Notes: a model not told the origin generated them from the sequence alone. A stretch of 11,688 bases of DNA from UBA8437 sp003445035 (GCA_937901285.1 CALCHI010000052.1:1-11688), one strand, 5' to 3'; positions 1 through 7,337 are shown, counted from the stretch's first letter. Made by a program: numbers and translations.

Positions 1-381
1 CACACCGGCCGGCTCGGGCGTGTTCCAGCCCTGCCCGTCGTCGATGCCCCATGGGTGTACCATGATCACGGCCGTCTCGGCGGCCTTCAGGTGATTGGGC
101 ATTTCGATGATGCCCCTGGCGTTGTAGGAGAACCGCCAGGCTCGCACGTGCAGGTCCGCATCGGGATCCACGACCAGCGGAGCTGCCTCGAAGTGAGCCT
201 GCTCGATGATCGGCGCGAAGAACTCGGGGTGGTCGGCCAGGATGGGCCTGGGGTCCTTGATCGGCGTGAGCACGTTGGAATAAGCCCGGGTCGACGGGGC
301 CGGGGGCTTGGTCATCGCCGCCGAGGACAAGAACACGGCCAGGCAGGCCAGCACCAGGGGCAGACGTGACGGAAGCGACAT
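1..381 (-). CDS. Secreted protein, N-terminal part only (possible cysteine-hydrolase/isochorismatase-like)
   Basis: Partial gene read leftward from an ATG at 381-379; the 127 codons present stay open to the left edge, so the C-terminus is missing. The N-terminus is a good Sec signal peptide: MSLPSRLPLVLACLAVFLSS, then AAM-TKPPAP, with cleavage likely near residue 22. The mature part begins with a Pro-rich stretch, then a segment at about residues 75-127 including AAETAVIMVHPWGIDDGQGW. A beta strand followed by an acidic turn after 'AETAVIMV' is reminiscent of the first strand of isochorismatase-like cysteine hydrolases. The usual Asp of that strand is not obvious, and the catalytic Lys and Cys would lie outside the window, so this family guess is weak. 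No clear Shine-Dalgarno sequence is seen, only a G/C-rich stretch. It is divergent from the gene at 552 and may share its regulatory region. Secretion is well supported; the function is not. Confidence 0.6.
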   Translation of the reverse strand, partial: MSLPSRLPLVLACLAVFLSSAAMTKPPAPSTRAYSNVLTPIKDPRPILADHPEFFAPIIEQAHFEAAPLVVDPDADLHVRAWRFSYNARGIIEMPNHLKAAETAVIMVHPWGIDDGQGWNTPEPAGV

Positions 382-551
382 GGGGGGACCCCGGTTGGAG
401 CAGATTGCTGGACGAGGACCATTGCCTCGTCAGGATCAATCGGCGAATCTCATGGACGGTCTCGCCGACGGCTTCCCAGCCATGATGCTCTTGTGGAGTC
501 GGATCGTCGAGTCCGGGAACGGTCCGGCCGTGAAGTGAAGTGGAGTGAGAG
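382..551. promoter_or_regulatory. Divergent intergenic region between two secreted-protein genes
   Basis: These 170 bases separate the start of the leftward gene at 381 from the start of the rightward gene at 552, so any promoters for both must be here or upstream inside the genes. I see no convincing -35/-10 pair. The only clear structure is a perfect 7-base inverted repeat at 411-431. A short palindrome GGGGACCCC (384-392) sits close to the leftward start. Open frames crossing the region have no supporting features. Confidence 0.4.
411..431. repeat. Perfect 7-bp inverted repeat in a divergent intergenic region
   Basis: GACGAGG at 411-417 and CCTCGTC at 425-431 are exact reverse complements around a 7-base spacer (ACCATTG). 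It lies about 30 bases upstream of the leftward ATG and 120 bases upstream of the rightward ATG. No T-run follows on either strand, so it does not look like an intrinsic terminator. It could be an operator or a 5'-UTR hairpin, or chance in GC-rich DNA. Confidence 0.4.
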
Positions 552-2141
552 ATGATGATCGTGAACGGGAGAACAGGGTTCCGGATGACTCGTGCCGACC
601 GGGTTCCCGTAATGACACAAACGGCCCTGCTCCTGATCCTGCTGTCGGGGTTCTGTCGTGGAGCCGAACCGATCGATATCGGATCGCGGCGGGAATTGTT
701 CGTTGACGATCACCTGGTCGAGCGGATGTCCGGCGGGGCACGCCTGCGGCTGCACCGACCGGTCGAAACCGATGATGTCTTCGTGCACGACACGGCCTGG
801 GAAGGAAGCCGTTCGATGTACCACACCGTCTTCCGCGACGGCGACCGGTACCGACTGTACTACCGCGGATCACAGATCGACCTCTCGGCCGGCAAATACG
901 CGATTCGCTACAACGTGACCTGCTACGCCGAGAGCCGTGACGGCATTCACTGGAAGCGTCCGGAGCTGGGCCTGGTCGAGTTCCGCGGGTCGAAAAAGAA
1001 CAACATCATTCTTTCCGGAGAGATCTGCCACGCGTTTGTGCCCTTCAAGGACACCAATCCCGATTGTCCGCCCGAGCACCGCTACAAGGCGATCGTCGCA
1101 ATCTACAAGCCAACGCGCGGACTGCACGTCTATTCCTCGGCCGACGGGATTCGCTGGTCTCCGATGAGCGACAAGCCGGTGATCACGACCGGGTATTTCG
1201 ACTCGATGAACCTGGCGTTCTGGGACACCGTACGGGGGAAATACGTCGGTTTTCACCGGGCCCTGAGAGGGGGGCCCGGCATGCTCAAACCCCCCAGCCA
1301 CGAGGCCTCGACCAAGGACGTGATGACCGCCACGTCGTCGAACTTCCTGCAGTGGTCCGAGCCCGAATGGCTCGAATATTCGCCGAAACGCTGGACCAGG
1401 TTCTCGACCAGGACCACGCGGTTTTCTCCGTTCGTCCAGCTCTACACCAACCAGGTGCAGGCGTATCACCGTGCCCCTCACATCTATCTCGGTTTCCCGA
1501 CACGCTACGTCGCCGGTCGCTCGAAACTCACCGGGCTCAACCGGCGGTTATCCGAAAGTGTCGAATACTTCGGCATCGACTACACCGACGGGGGCTTCAT
1601 GGCCAGCCGTGACGGGCGTCGCTTCAAGTTCTGGGACGAGGCGTTCATCCGGCCGGGACGACCGGGCCGCGGCCGCTGGGTCTACGGCGACAACTTCCAG
1701 GCCCTGGGAGTTGTCGAGACGAAATCGGGTGATCCCGGTGGCCGGAGCGAACTGTCGATGTACGTCGGCGAGGGCCTCTGGCGTCAGTGCAGGCTTCGCC
1801 GGTACACGTTGAGGCTGGATGGGTTCGTCTCGGTCCAGGCGCCGCTCTCGGGAGGAGAGATCGTGACCCGGCCGCTGAAGTTTTCCGGCAACAGGCTGGA
1901 GTTGAACGTCTCGACCTCGGCGGCGGGCAGTGTCGGTGTCGAAATCCAGGACGCGGAAGGTCGGCCGATAGATGGTTTCCGGCTGTCGGACTGTCGCGAG
2001 ATCTTCGGCGACAGGCTGGATGTGGTGGTTGGCTGGACCGCTGGACCGGATGTCGGCCGACTGGCCGGTCGCACGGTGCGGTTGAGGTTCGTCGTCAAGG
2101 ACGCCGACCTGTATGCGTTTCGGTTTGTTCCGGGGCGATGA
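552..2141 (+). CDS. Secreted glycosidase-like five-bladed beta-propeller protein
   Basis: A 529-residue exported protein. The ATG at 552 has GGAG at 542-545, six bases upstream. In-frame ATGs at 555, 585 and 612 are alternatives, and the last two would give a more standard signal-peptide length. The hydrophobic core is TQTALLLILLSGF (about residues 22-34), with cleavage likely after CRGA (38). The mature part opens with RRELFVDDHLVER (46-58). It then carries propeller-type repeats of the GH32/43-like kind: YAESRDGIHWKRPELG (125-140), VYSSADGIRWSPM (193-205), WDTVRGKYVGFHRA (224-237), then ATSSNFLQWSEPEW and MASRDGRRFKFWDEAF. The C-terminal third (from about 430) looks like a separate beta-sandwich. 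The catalytic acids of a specific GH family cannot be assigned, so hydrolase activity is inferred from the fold pattern. Proteins of this style are frequent in Planctomycetes and often unannotated. It likely acts on polysaccharide outside the cytoplasm. Confidence 0.75.
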   Translation: MMIVNGRTGFRMTRADRVPVMTQTALLLILLSGFCRGAEPIDIGSRRELFVDDHLVERMSGGARLRLHRPVETDDVFVHDTAWEGSRSMYHTVFRDGDRYRLYYRGSQIDLSAGKYAIRYNVTCYAESRDGIHWKRPELGLVEFRGSKKNNIILSGEICHAFVPFKDTNPDCPPEHRYKAIVAIYKPTRGLHVYSSADGIRWSPMSDKPVITTGYFDSMNLAFWDTVRGKYVGFHRALRGGPGMLKPPSHEASTKDVMTATSSNFLQWSEPEWLEYSPKRWTRFSTRTTRFSPFVQLYTNQVQAYHRAPHIYLGFPTRYVAGRSKLTGLNRRLSESVEYFGIDYTDGGFMASRDGRRFKFWDEAFIRPGRPGRGRWVYGDNFQALGVVETKSGDPGGRSELSMYVGEGLWRQCRLRRYTLRLDGFVSVQAPLSGGEIVTRPLKFSGNRLELNVSTSAAGSVGVEIQDAEGRPIDGFRLSDCREIFGDRLDVVVGWTAGPDVGRLAGRTVRLRFVVKDADLYAFRFVPGR

Positions 2142-2245
2142 CCCGCCGGCCTCGGGTCGACCGTCGCACCGCGGCGGAGGGTTTTCTAGGATCGTGGGGG
2201 GGGCGTGAACCCCACCGCAGCAACCAGGCAGCAGAGGTGCAGAAC
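2142..2245. other. Intergenic gap with a G8 run and a weak hairpin
   Basis: 104 bases between the propeller-protein stop and the next GTG start. It holds a run of eight G (2196-2203). GTGGGG (2194-2199) can pair with CCCCAC (2210-2215) around a 10-base loop; no T-run follows, so a terminator is not supported. The ribosome binding site of the next gene lies at its right end. Confidence 0.35.
2233..2237 (+). promoter_or_regulatory. Ribosome binding site that fixes the GTG start at 2246
   Basis: AGAGG, eight bases before GTG 2246. The frame is open upstream to 1787, but those extra codons overlap the preceding gene in another frame and look non-coding. The first downstream ATG (2312) would cut through the signal peptide and has no such site. 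GTG at 2246 is therefore chosen. Confidence 0.65.
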
Positions 2246-3607
2246 GTGATCAGCCGAACAGTTTTTCTACGTGGGATCCCCGTCGCGGTCGGATTGACCG
2301 TGGCGGTGTGGATGGCCGAAGGTTCACTGGTCGCTGCCGACCTGCAACCGGGCCGGCAGGCTCTCGACGGCGGCACCGCACCGGTTTCTGTCATCGAGGC
2401 GCCCCGGACCGGAGGGTACTGGCCGGGATGGCTGGGTCCCAAACGCGACGGCTGGGTCAGCGGTTTCCGCCCACCGAAACGGTGGCCAGCGACGCTGACA
2501 AAGAGCTGGCAGGTGAAGGTCGGAAGCGGTTACGGATCACCGCTGGTTGCCGACAACCGGGTTTACCAGCACGCTCGACAGGGCGCAGACGAGGTGTTGT
2601 GGTGCTTTGATCTGGCAACCGGCAAAACCCGGTGGCGGCAGAGTTACCCGGCACCGTTCAAGATTGGCGGCGGTGGGGAGTACCACGGCAAGGGGCCGAA
2701 GTCGTCGCCGGTGATGGCCGACGGACGGATCTTCACCATGGGCATTACCGGAAAGCTGATCGCCTGGGATGCCGCGTCCGGCAAGCGGCTCTGGAGTCGC
2801 GATTACGACGCGCGGTTCAAGAAGAGCCACCCGTACTGGGGAGCCTCGACGTCACCGATCGTCGATGACAAGCGGGTGATCGTTCACTTCGGTACGGACG
2901 AACAGGGCACCCTGGTTGCCCTGGACGTGGCCACGGGCAAGGAGATCTGGAGCCAGGGGAAAGACGGACCGTCGTACTCGTCGCCGCTACTGGTCGAAAT
3001 CCAGGGTGTGCGACAGGTCGTCGAGTGGAATCACCGGGCACTGACGGGCGTCGAGAGCCGGTCGGGCAAATTCCTGTGGGAGTACCCCTTCCCCCACGTC
3101 GGGTCCGACCAGAACATGCCGACCCCCGTGTTTCACCAAGGGCGGGTGCTGCTGGGTGGTGAGAATCGCGGGATCCTGGGGCTGGAACCCCGCCGCCAGG
3201 ACGGGGCCTGGTCGGTCAAGGTGCTGTGGCACCAGAAGAAAGTGGCATTGGATATGAGCTCGGCGGTCGTCAACGGCGAACTGCTGTACGGTTTCTCGCA
3301 CTACAACAAGGGCCAGTTGTTCTGCCTGGACATCAAGACCGGACAGGTGCTGTGGCAGGGTCCGGGGCGAACCGGACGCAACGTGATGTTCCTGTCGATC
3401 CCCGGTCACGTTGTGGCACTGATCGACAACGGCCAGTTGCAGATTGTCTCGGCCAACCGAAAGAGCTTCCAGCCGAAGGCGACTTACCGCGTGGCTGCGG
3501 GAGGCACGTGGGCACCGCCGGTGCTGCTGGATGACGGGGTGCTGGTCAAGGACAAGGACACGCTGACCCTGTGGTCGCTGGCGAGTTTGACCTCGGGAGC
3601 CCGGTGA
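2246..3607 (+). CDS. Secreted PQQ-type (BamB-like) beta-propeller repeat protein
   Basis: A 453-residue protein starting at GTG 2246. The signal peptide runs to about residue 31: a hydrophobic core from IPVAVGLTVAVWMAEG, then LVAA. The mature part begins with WPGWLGPKRDGWVSG (59-73), an entry motif common in planctomycete PQQ-like propellers. At least five blades end in the repeated D-x-x-[TS]-GK-x-x-W pattern: FDLATGKTRW (121-130), WDAASGKRLW (174-183), LDVATGKEIW (226-235), VESRSGKFLW (269-278) and LDIKTGQVLW (361-370). In this fold the repeats form a propeller and often scaffold or sense rather than catalyse. I see no evidence of PQQ cofactor ligands, so a quinoprotein dehydrogenase activity is not claimed. 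Its stop overlaps the start of the dehydrogenase gene (TGATG), so the two are probably translated together. Localisation is periplasmic or outside the cell. Confidence 0.85.
   Translation: MISRTVFLRGIPVAVGLTVAVWMAEGSLVAADLQPGRQALDGGTAPVSVIEAPRTGGYWPGWLGPKRDGWVSGFRPPKRWPATLTKSWQVKVGSGYGSPLVADNRVYQHARQGADEVLWCFDLATGKTRWRQSYPAPFKIGGGGEYHGKGPKSSPVMADGRIFTMGITGKLIAWDAASGKRLWSRDYDARFKKSHPYWGASTSPIVDDKRVIVHFGTDEQGTLVALDVATGKEIWSQGKDGPSYSSPLLVEIQGVRQVVEWNHRALTGVESRSGKFLWEYPFPHVGSDQNMPTPVFHQGRVLLGGENRGILGLEPRRQDGAWSVKVLWHQKKVALDMSSAVVNGELLYGFSHYNKGQLFCLDIKTGQVLWQGPGRTGRNVMFLSIPGHVVALIDNGQLQIVSANRKSFQPKATYRVAAGGTWAPPVLLDDGVLVKDKDTLTLWSLASLTSGAR
3595..3599 (+). promoter_or_regulatory. Ribosome binding site deciding the dehydrogenase start at 3607
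   Basis: GGGAG, seven bases before ATG 3607, inside the end of the preceding gene. An in-frame ATG at 3571 would add 12 residues unlike the family N-terminus and overlap the upstream gene by 37 bases. The 3607 start fits both the site and the TGATG overlap. Confidence 0.6.
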
Positions 3608-4779
3608 TGGCGTTGCCGCAATCGCCGTCGGACGGAAATTCCGCAATCCGGGTCTCGACCTTTGACGGTCCGGGCTGTGATCCCGTGATGCGCAGCGTGC
3701 CACGGCCGAGCGTTCCGGATCGCGGGGCGTTGATCCGGATCGAGGCCTGTGGTGTTTGCGGCACCGACCTGCACATCCTGGCCGGACACTGGCCACATCC
3801 CCTGCCCTGGCCACTGACCCTGGGCCACGAACTGGTCGGAGTGATCGAGGAGAAAGGGGCCGGCCTGGATGCCGACTTCATGGGACACGCGTTGTCTGTC
3901 GGTGATCGGGTGATGCTGCCCCCGCTGATGTCGTGCGGCGAATGCCATTACTGCCTGCACTACCCCGAACGCGCCAACAAGTGCCTGAACCCGACCTATT
4001 ACGGGCGGTACATTCCGTTCGACGAAGCCCCGCACCTGTGGGGGGGCTGGGCCGAGATGGTGTATGTCGACCTGGAGAGACGTCCGGCGACAAAGGTCTA
4101 CCGGTTGCCCGAGGGGCTGTCGCCGATGGCCGGCAGCCTGACCGAACCGCTCGCCTGCTGCATCCGGGCCCTGAATCGGGCGGTGGACGTGCGGGGTTTC
4201 CGGGCTGGTGACACGGTGGTGATCCAGGGTTCGGGGCCGATCGGATTGCTGGCACTCGTTGCGGCCCAGGAGATGGGGGCCGGACGGGTGATCGTCGTCG
4301 GGGCGCCGGCGGAGCCGAGGCTGGCGATCTGCCGGGCGTTCGGGGCGGCCGGCGTGGTGTCGATTGACGAACACGTGACGCCCGAGGAACGGGTGGCGGC
4401 GGTTGCCGAGATCGTCGGCGGCTTCGGGGCCGACCTGGTTGTCGAGTGCAGTGGGCACCCTTCGAGCGGTCCCGAGGGCATCGAGATGCTTCGCGACGGC
4501 GGCACCTATGTCGAGATGGGACAGTTCACCGACGCGGGAAGCATCGACACCAACTGGCATCGCATCTGCACCAAGGACATCACGATCGTCGGCAGCTGGG
4601 CCTTCACCCCCAACGACATCCCGCTGGGAATCGACATGATGCACCGGGTCGGTGAGAAGTACCCGTGGGAGCTGGCCCAGCAGAGGTTCCCGTTCAGCGT
4701 CGAGGGCCTGGTCGAGGCCACGACGACGGCCCGGGAGCAGAGATGCCTGAAGGCGACGATCGTTCCCGGGATGGCCTAG
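3607..4779 (+). CDS. Zinc-dependent medium-chain alcohol/polyol dehydrogenase (threonine/sorbitol dehydrogenase-like)
   Basis: A 390-residue cytoplasmic NAD(P)-dependent oxidoreductase of the MDR superfamily; full length. The catalytic zinc site is visible as CGVCGTDLH (Cys51), GHE (His74-Glu75) and TEPLACC (Glu180). The structural zinc lobe has its four cysteines at 110, 113, 116 and 126 (C-x2-C-x2-C-x9-C). The Rossmann nucleotide motif is GSGPIG (208-213), after a beta strand TVVIQ. These features fit enzymes that oxidise a secondary alcohol of a sugar, polyol or amino-acid chain; the exact substrate cannot be read. Translational coupling to the secreted propeller gene suggests sugar or polyol use, an inference from context. 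The stop TAG at 4777-4779 overlaps the stop of the convergent gene. No truncation or missing residue is seen. Confidence 0.9.
   Translation: MALPQSPSDGNSAIRVSTFDGPGCDPVMRSVPRPSVPDRGALIRIEACGVCGTDLHILAGHWPHPLPWPLTLGHELVGVIEEKGAGLDADFMGHALSVGDRVMLPPLMSCGECHYCLHYPERANKCLNPTYYGRYIPFDEAPHLWGGWAEMVYVDLERRPATKVYRLPEGLSPMAGSLTEPLACCIRALNRAVDVRGFRAGDTVVIQGSGPIGLLALVAAQEMGAGRVIVVGAPAEPRLAICRAFGAAGVVSIDEHVTPEERVAAVAEIVGGFGADLVVECSGHPSSGPEGIEMLRDGGTYVEMGQFTDAGSIDTNWHRICTKDITIVGSWAFTPNDIPLGIDMMHRVGEKYPWELAQQRFPFSVEGLVEATTTAREQRCLKATIVPGMA
4776..4779. other. Shared CTAG: overlapping stop codons of convergent genes
   Basis: CTAG at 4776-4779 holds TAG of the rightward dehydrogenase (4777-4779) and, on the other strand, TAG of the leftward oxidoreductase (4778-4776). 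The genes therefore overlap tail to tail by four bases, and no terminator can fit between them. Any terminator would lie inside the opposing coding sequence. Confidence 0.9.
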
Positions 4780-5906
4780 CCGAACAGTTTCTGGAAACGC
4801 TCGAAGTAGGCCGCCTCGCCCGGACGCTGCGGCAGCTTGACCGGGGCGTCCCAGTCGGCCGGGACGTCTTCCAGCCGGACCGGCTGTCCCTTCTCGACCA
4901 GGTGACTTCTCCAGCCGGCCATGTAGGCCAGTTGCTTCATCAGCACCTGGTCGTAGCTCTGGGGCATTTGGCCCGAGGTGGCCATCTGCTGGAAAGCCCA
5001 GATGGCCGGGATCCAGAACCCGGTGTCCCGGTACAGTTCGCCTCGGCCGATGCTCAGCGTGAAGGGGCGGCCGTTGCCGTTTTTGTCGGTGTGGATCTGC
5101 AGCATTCCCACGCCGAAGTTGCCCGAGTGCAACGTGCCGTAGAACGTCCGGCCCTCCTTGTCGTTGTGCTCGAACGTCAGCACCGCCGGTGGCTTGTGCC
5201 AGTGCTCGGCCCGGTGGGCGACCGAGACGATCGGGTTGCCGGCGTCGGTGATGGCCCGGCTGAGAAAGTACAGGCCGTGGGTGCCGTGGGTCGGGTAGTC
5301 CTCGGCCCCGGCGGTGGCATGGTATCCGGAAATCTTTGACGTCTCGGCGTAGTGCCGGGCCTCGGCGACGACCTGGTTGTGGCCGAAGGCCGAGGGAACC
5401 AGGATCGGGGCCTTGTGTTTCCTGGCCAGATCGATGATCGCGCGGGTCTTGGCGACCGAGTTGGCGAATGGCCGGTTGATCAGACACGGCAGCCCCGCTT
5501 TCAGATAGGGGGCCATCATCAGGTGGTTGAAGGCGTGGTTGTAGTAGCCGCCGTCGATCACCGCGTCGACCTTGCCGAGCATGTCGTCGAAGTTCTTGAC
5601 CGCGGTGGCCTGGATGCCCTGGGCGAACCCCTTGGCCGACTCGGCGTTGATGTCCCAGCAGTGCGTGATCCTCATGCCGGTGTAGGACATCGGTCCGTTG
5701 ATCAGACGCGCCCAGTGAGCGCCCAGGTGAGAATAGACGCTGATGTTGAGCGCCCCGACCCGGAGCGTCTTGCGGGGATCGCGATCAACGTCTGCGGCTT
5801 CGCCGACCGCGGTGGCAGCGGCAACGGCACCGCCGGCCAGCAACGTGCCGGCAGCGGGAGTGTCTCGCAGAAAGTGGCGACGGGAGACGGGGGGAGAATC
5901 GTTCAT
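4776..5906 (-). CDS. Tat-exported Gfo/Idh/MocA-family oxidoreductase
   Basis: A 376-residue protein read leftward from ATG 5906-5904. The frame is open to 6026, but this start puts a twin-arginine signal at the very N-terminus: SRRHFLRDT (residues 8-16), then a hydrophobic AAGTLLAGGAVAAATAVG and cleavage near EAA-DVD. The Rossmann-like domain begins KTLRVGALNISVYSHLGAHW (46-65); the classical GxGxxG is not present. DAVIDGGYYNHAFNHLMMAPYLKAG (114-138) and INRPFANS (143-150) replace the usual strand-helix and EKP motif. The C-terminal domain contains DYPTHGTHGLYFLSRAI (203-219) with a conserved-looking His, and family-like beta-sheet segments. Known members oxidise, reduce or hydrolyse sugars with tightly bound NAD(P), and Tat-exported planctomycete members are common. 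Because the cofactor motif is altered, activity is uncertain. It is convergent with the dehydrogenase and divergent from the molybdoenzyme genes. No good Shine-Dalgarno sequence is seen. Confidence 0.8.
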   Translation of the reverse strand: MNDSPPVSRRHFLRDTPAAGTLLAGGAVAAATAVGEAADVDRDPRKTLRVGALNISVYSHLGAHWARLINGPMSYTGMRITHCWDINAESAKGFAQGIQATAVKNFDDMLGKVDAVIDGGYYNHAFNHLMMAPYLKAGLPCLINRPFANSVAKTRAIIDLARKHKAPILVPSAFGHNQVVAEARHYAETSKISGYHATAGAEDYPTHGTHGLYFLSRAITDAGNPIVSVAHRAEHWHKPPAVLTFEHNDKEGRTFYGTLHSGNFGVGMLQIHTDKNGNGRPFTLSIGRGELYRDTGFWIPAIWAFQQMATSGQMPQSYDQVLMKQLAYMAGWRSHLVEKGQPVRLEDVPADWDAPVKLPQRPGEAAYFERFQKLFG

Positions 5907-6025
5907 GGTCGAGTGCCATCCGGAGAAGTAGAATGCGTGGGCGCTGCGGGGTCGGGTTGGCCCAGCATGATACGCGATTCGAGGTGCCGGCTCTCGCTGG
6001 TCGGCGTTTTTTGGGACGGGTGGCA
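5907..6025. promoter_or_regulatory. Divergent intergenic region before the molybdoenzyme cluster
   Basis: 119 bases between the starts of the leftward oxidoreductase and the rightward SUOX-family gene, so it should hold promoters for both. I cannot pick out a credible -35/-10 pair or a strong inverted repeat. A T6 run lies at 6007-6012, followed by a G-rich stretch (GGGACGGGTGG, 6013-6023) that is the only ribosome-site candidate for ATG 6026. Confidence 0.35.
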
Positions 6026-7261
6026 ATGACGATGCGTTTTGAGTCGGGTGAATACGATCGACGTGAGTTCATGGCATCAACGGCCGCCCTGGGGACGGGG
6101 GCGCTGGGGTTGGCCGGTCGTAGCGTGTTGGCCGAGGCACCATCGGATTCCTCCCAGGTGGTGACCGGAAAGAACGCGAAGCTGGTCGTGCACAAGTCCG
6201 GGATCCCGGTGCTCGAAACACCGTCCGCGTTGCTCGATTCCCGGATCACTCCGCTGGATGTCCTGTTTGTCCGGAACAACCAGCCCCTGCAGAAGGCTGC
6301 CACGTTGAAGCCGTTTCCCCTGAAGGGCTGGAAGATCGCGTTGACCGGGATGGTCGACAAGCCGCGACGCTTCGACGCAGAGATGCTGGCCGGGATGGAC
6401 CAGGTCGAACACGAGATGGTGCTGCAATGCTGCGGCAACGGCCGATCGCTGTTTGCCGGTTCGGTGAAGGCCAAGGGGACGCAGTGGACGCGGGGCGGGA
6501 TGGGCAATGTTCGTGTCAGTGGAGTGCGGCTTTCGAGCGTGATCAGGAAGCTGGGTGTACACATCGGTTCGGGGGCGCGGTTTCTGACCGCCGAGGGCAA
6601 GGATGCTCCGTTGCCGGGCAAGGAGGACTTCGAGCACAGCTTGCCGTTGGATGAGGCGATCGAACACTCGGTGCTGGCCACGCGGATCAACGGGCAGCCG
6701 ATTCCCGCGGTTCACGGTGGACCGGTTCGCCTGATGACGCCCGGTTTCTATGGCACCATGCACATCAAGTGGGTCTCAAGGCTGCGATTCGAGAATGGCG
6801 AGACCGACAACTACAACCAGATTCCCCGCTATCGGGTCCCCCGCAACCAGCTGCAGCCGGGCAAGCCGATCAAGTACACGTTCGCCAACAGCACGGCGTG
6901 CTGGCGGATGAAAACCAAGTGCGTGGTTCTCGCGCCTGAGCCCGATGCGGCCGTGGCGGCCGACAAGCCGTTCACCATTCGTGGAGTGGCTTTCAACGAC
7001 GGAAGCACTCGGATTGATTCGGTCCAGTTGTCGACCGACCGGGGGCAAACCTGGAGCCGTGTCCGCCTGGAGGTTCCCCACAGCCGATTTGCCTGGTACC
7101 GCTGGTCGGCAACCGTCTCGTTGCCGGCCGGAAAGCGCGAACTCTGGGCGAGGACCGTCGATGCGCTGGGCCGCACGCAACCCCTGGACGGTTCGATTCA
7201 CTGGAATCCGTCGGGATACGAGTGGAACGGTGTCGAGAAGATTGCTGTCACGGTCGGCTAG
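6026..7261 (+). CDS. Tat-exported SUOX-family molybdoenzyme (sulfite oxidase/dehydrogenase-like)
   Basis: A 411-residue protein starting at ATG 6026. The Tat signal DRREFMASTAALG (11-23) is followed by a hydrophobic GALGLAGRSVLAEA and cleavage near residue 38. The molybdopterin domain (about 50-275) carries the hallmark QCCGNGR (134-140), where Cys135 matches the cysteine that binds molybdenum in sulfite oxidases. It also has HGGPVRLMTPGFYG (230-243) before KWVSRLRF. The C-terminal Mo-co dimerisation domain (about 295-411) includes RGVAFNDGSTRIDSVQLSTD (319-338) and the WARTVDALGRTQP strand (374-386). The presence of this second domain argues against the MsrP/YedY type and for the SorA/SoxC/sulfite oxidase type. 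There is no CxxCH heme motif and no b5 domain, so electrons must pass to a separate partner. Sulfite is the best-known substrate, but other substrates occur in the family. It is the first gene of the rightward module. Confidence 0.85.
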   Translation: MTMRFESGEYDRREFMASTAALGTGALGLAGRSVLAEAPSDSSQVVTGKNAKLVVHKSGIPVLETPSALLDSRITPLDVLFVRNNQPLQKAATLKPFPLKGWKIALTGMVDKPRRFDAEMLAGMDQVEHEMVLQCCGNGRSLFAGSVKAKGTQWTRGGMGNVRVSGVRLSSVIRKLGVHIGSGARFLTAEGKDAPLPGKEDFEHSLPLDEAIEHSVLATRINGQPIPAVHGGPVRLMTPGFYGTMHIKWVSRLRFENGETDNYNQIPRYRVPRNQLQPGKPIKYTFANSTACWRMKTKCVVLAPEPDAAVAADKPFTIRGVAFNDGSTRIDSVQLSTDRGQTWSRVRLEVPHSRFAWYRWSATVSLPAGKRELWARTVDALGRTQPLDGSIHWNPSGYEWNGVEKIAVTVG

Positions 7262-7315
7262 GACACCGCGAGGAACCCGCATCCGTCGGGACATCAGCAG
7301 GCTTTATTGGGAAAC

Positions 7316-7336
7316 AGGAGATGTGTAATATCTCCT
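7316..7336 (+). promoter_or_regulatory. Leader hairpin pairing AGGAG with an anti-SD-like sequence just before a start codon
   Basis: AGGAGAT (7316-7322) and ATCTCCT (7330-7336) are exact reverse complements with a 7-base loop (GTGTAAT). The left arm contains the only ribosome-binding-like sequence upstream of ATG 7338, 17 bases away. The right arm resembles the 16S rRNA 3' end. The stem lies in the 76-base gap after the SUOX-family gene. No U-run follows, so a terminator is unlikely. A role in translation control is inference. Confidence 0.45.
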
Positions 7337-7337
7337 T

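Noticed and set aside
2194..2215. Stem GTGGGG/CCCCAC as an intrinsic terminator
   Set aside because: Only six pairs, made partly from a G-run that can slip, a 10-base loop, and no T-run after it.
1787..2245. N-terminal extension of the propeller-repeat protein upstream of GTG 2246
   Set aside because: It overlaps the preceding gene in another frame and reads as Arg/Gly-rich non-coding sequence. The signal peptide and ribosome site place the start at 2246.
2246..3607. Calling the propeller-repeat protein a PQQ-dependent alcohol dehydrogenase
   Set aside because: Only the repeat pattern is visible. Length is shorter than quinoprotein dehydrogenases and no cofactor or calcium ligand motifs are seen.
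3484..5487. Long minus-strand open frame of 667 codons
   Set aside because: It runs antisense to the zinc dehydrogenase and in a different frame across the Gfo/Idh/MocA gene. The translation is low-complexity, rich in R, P, G and H, with no family motif; typical shadow in high-GC DNA.
5933..6025. N-terminal extension of the SUOX-type protein to an ATG at 5933
   Set aside because: The added 31 residues are not signal-like and would displace the Tat motif, which is well placed from ATG 6026.
5907..6026. N-terminal extension of the Gfo/Idh/MocA protein to an ATG at 6026
   Set aside because: It would bury the Tat signal 40 residues inside and abut the divergent gene's start. ATG 5906 puts the signal at the N-terminus.
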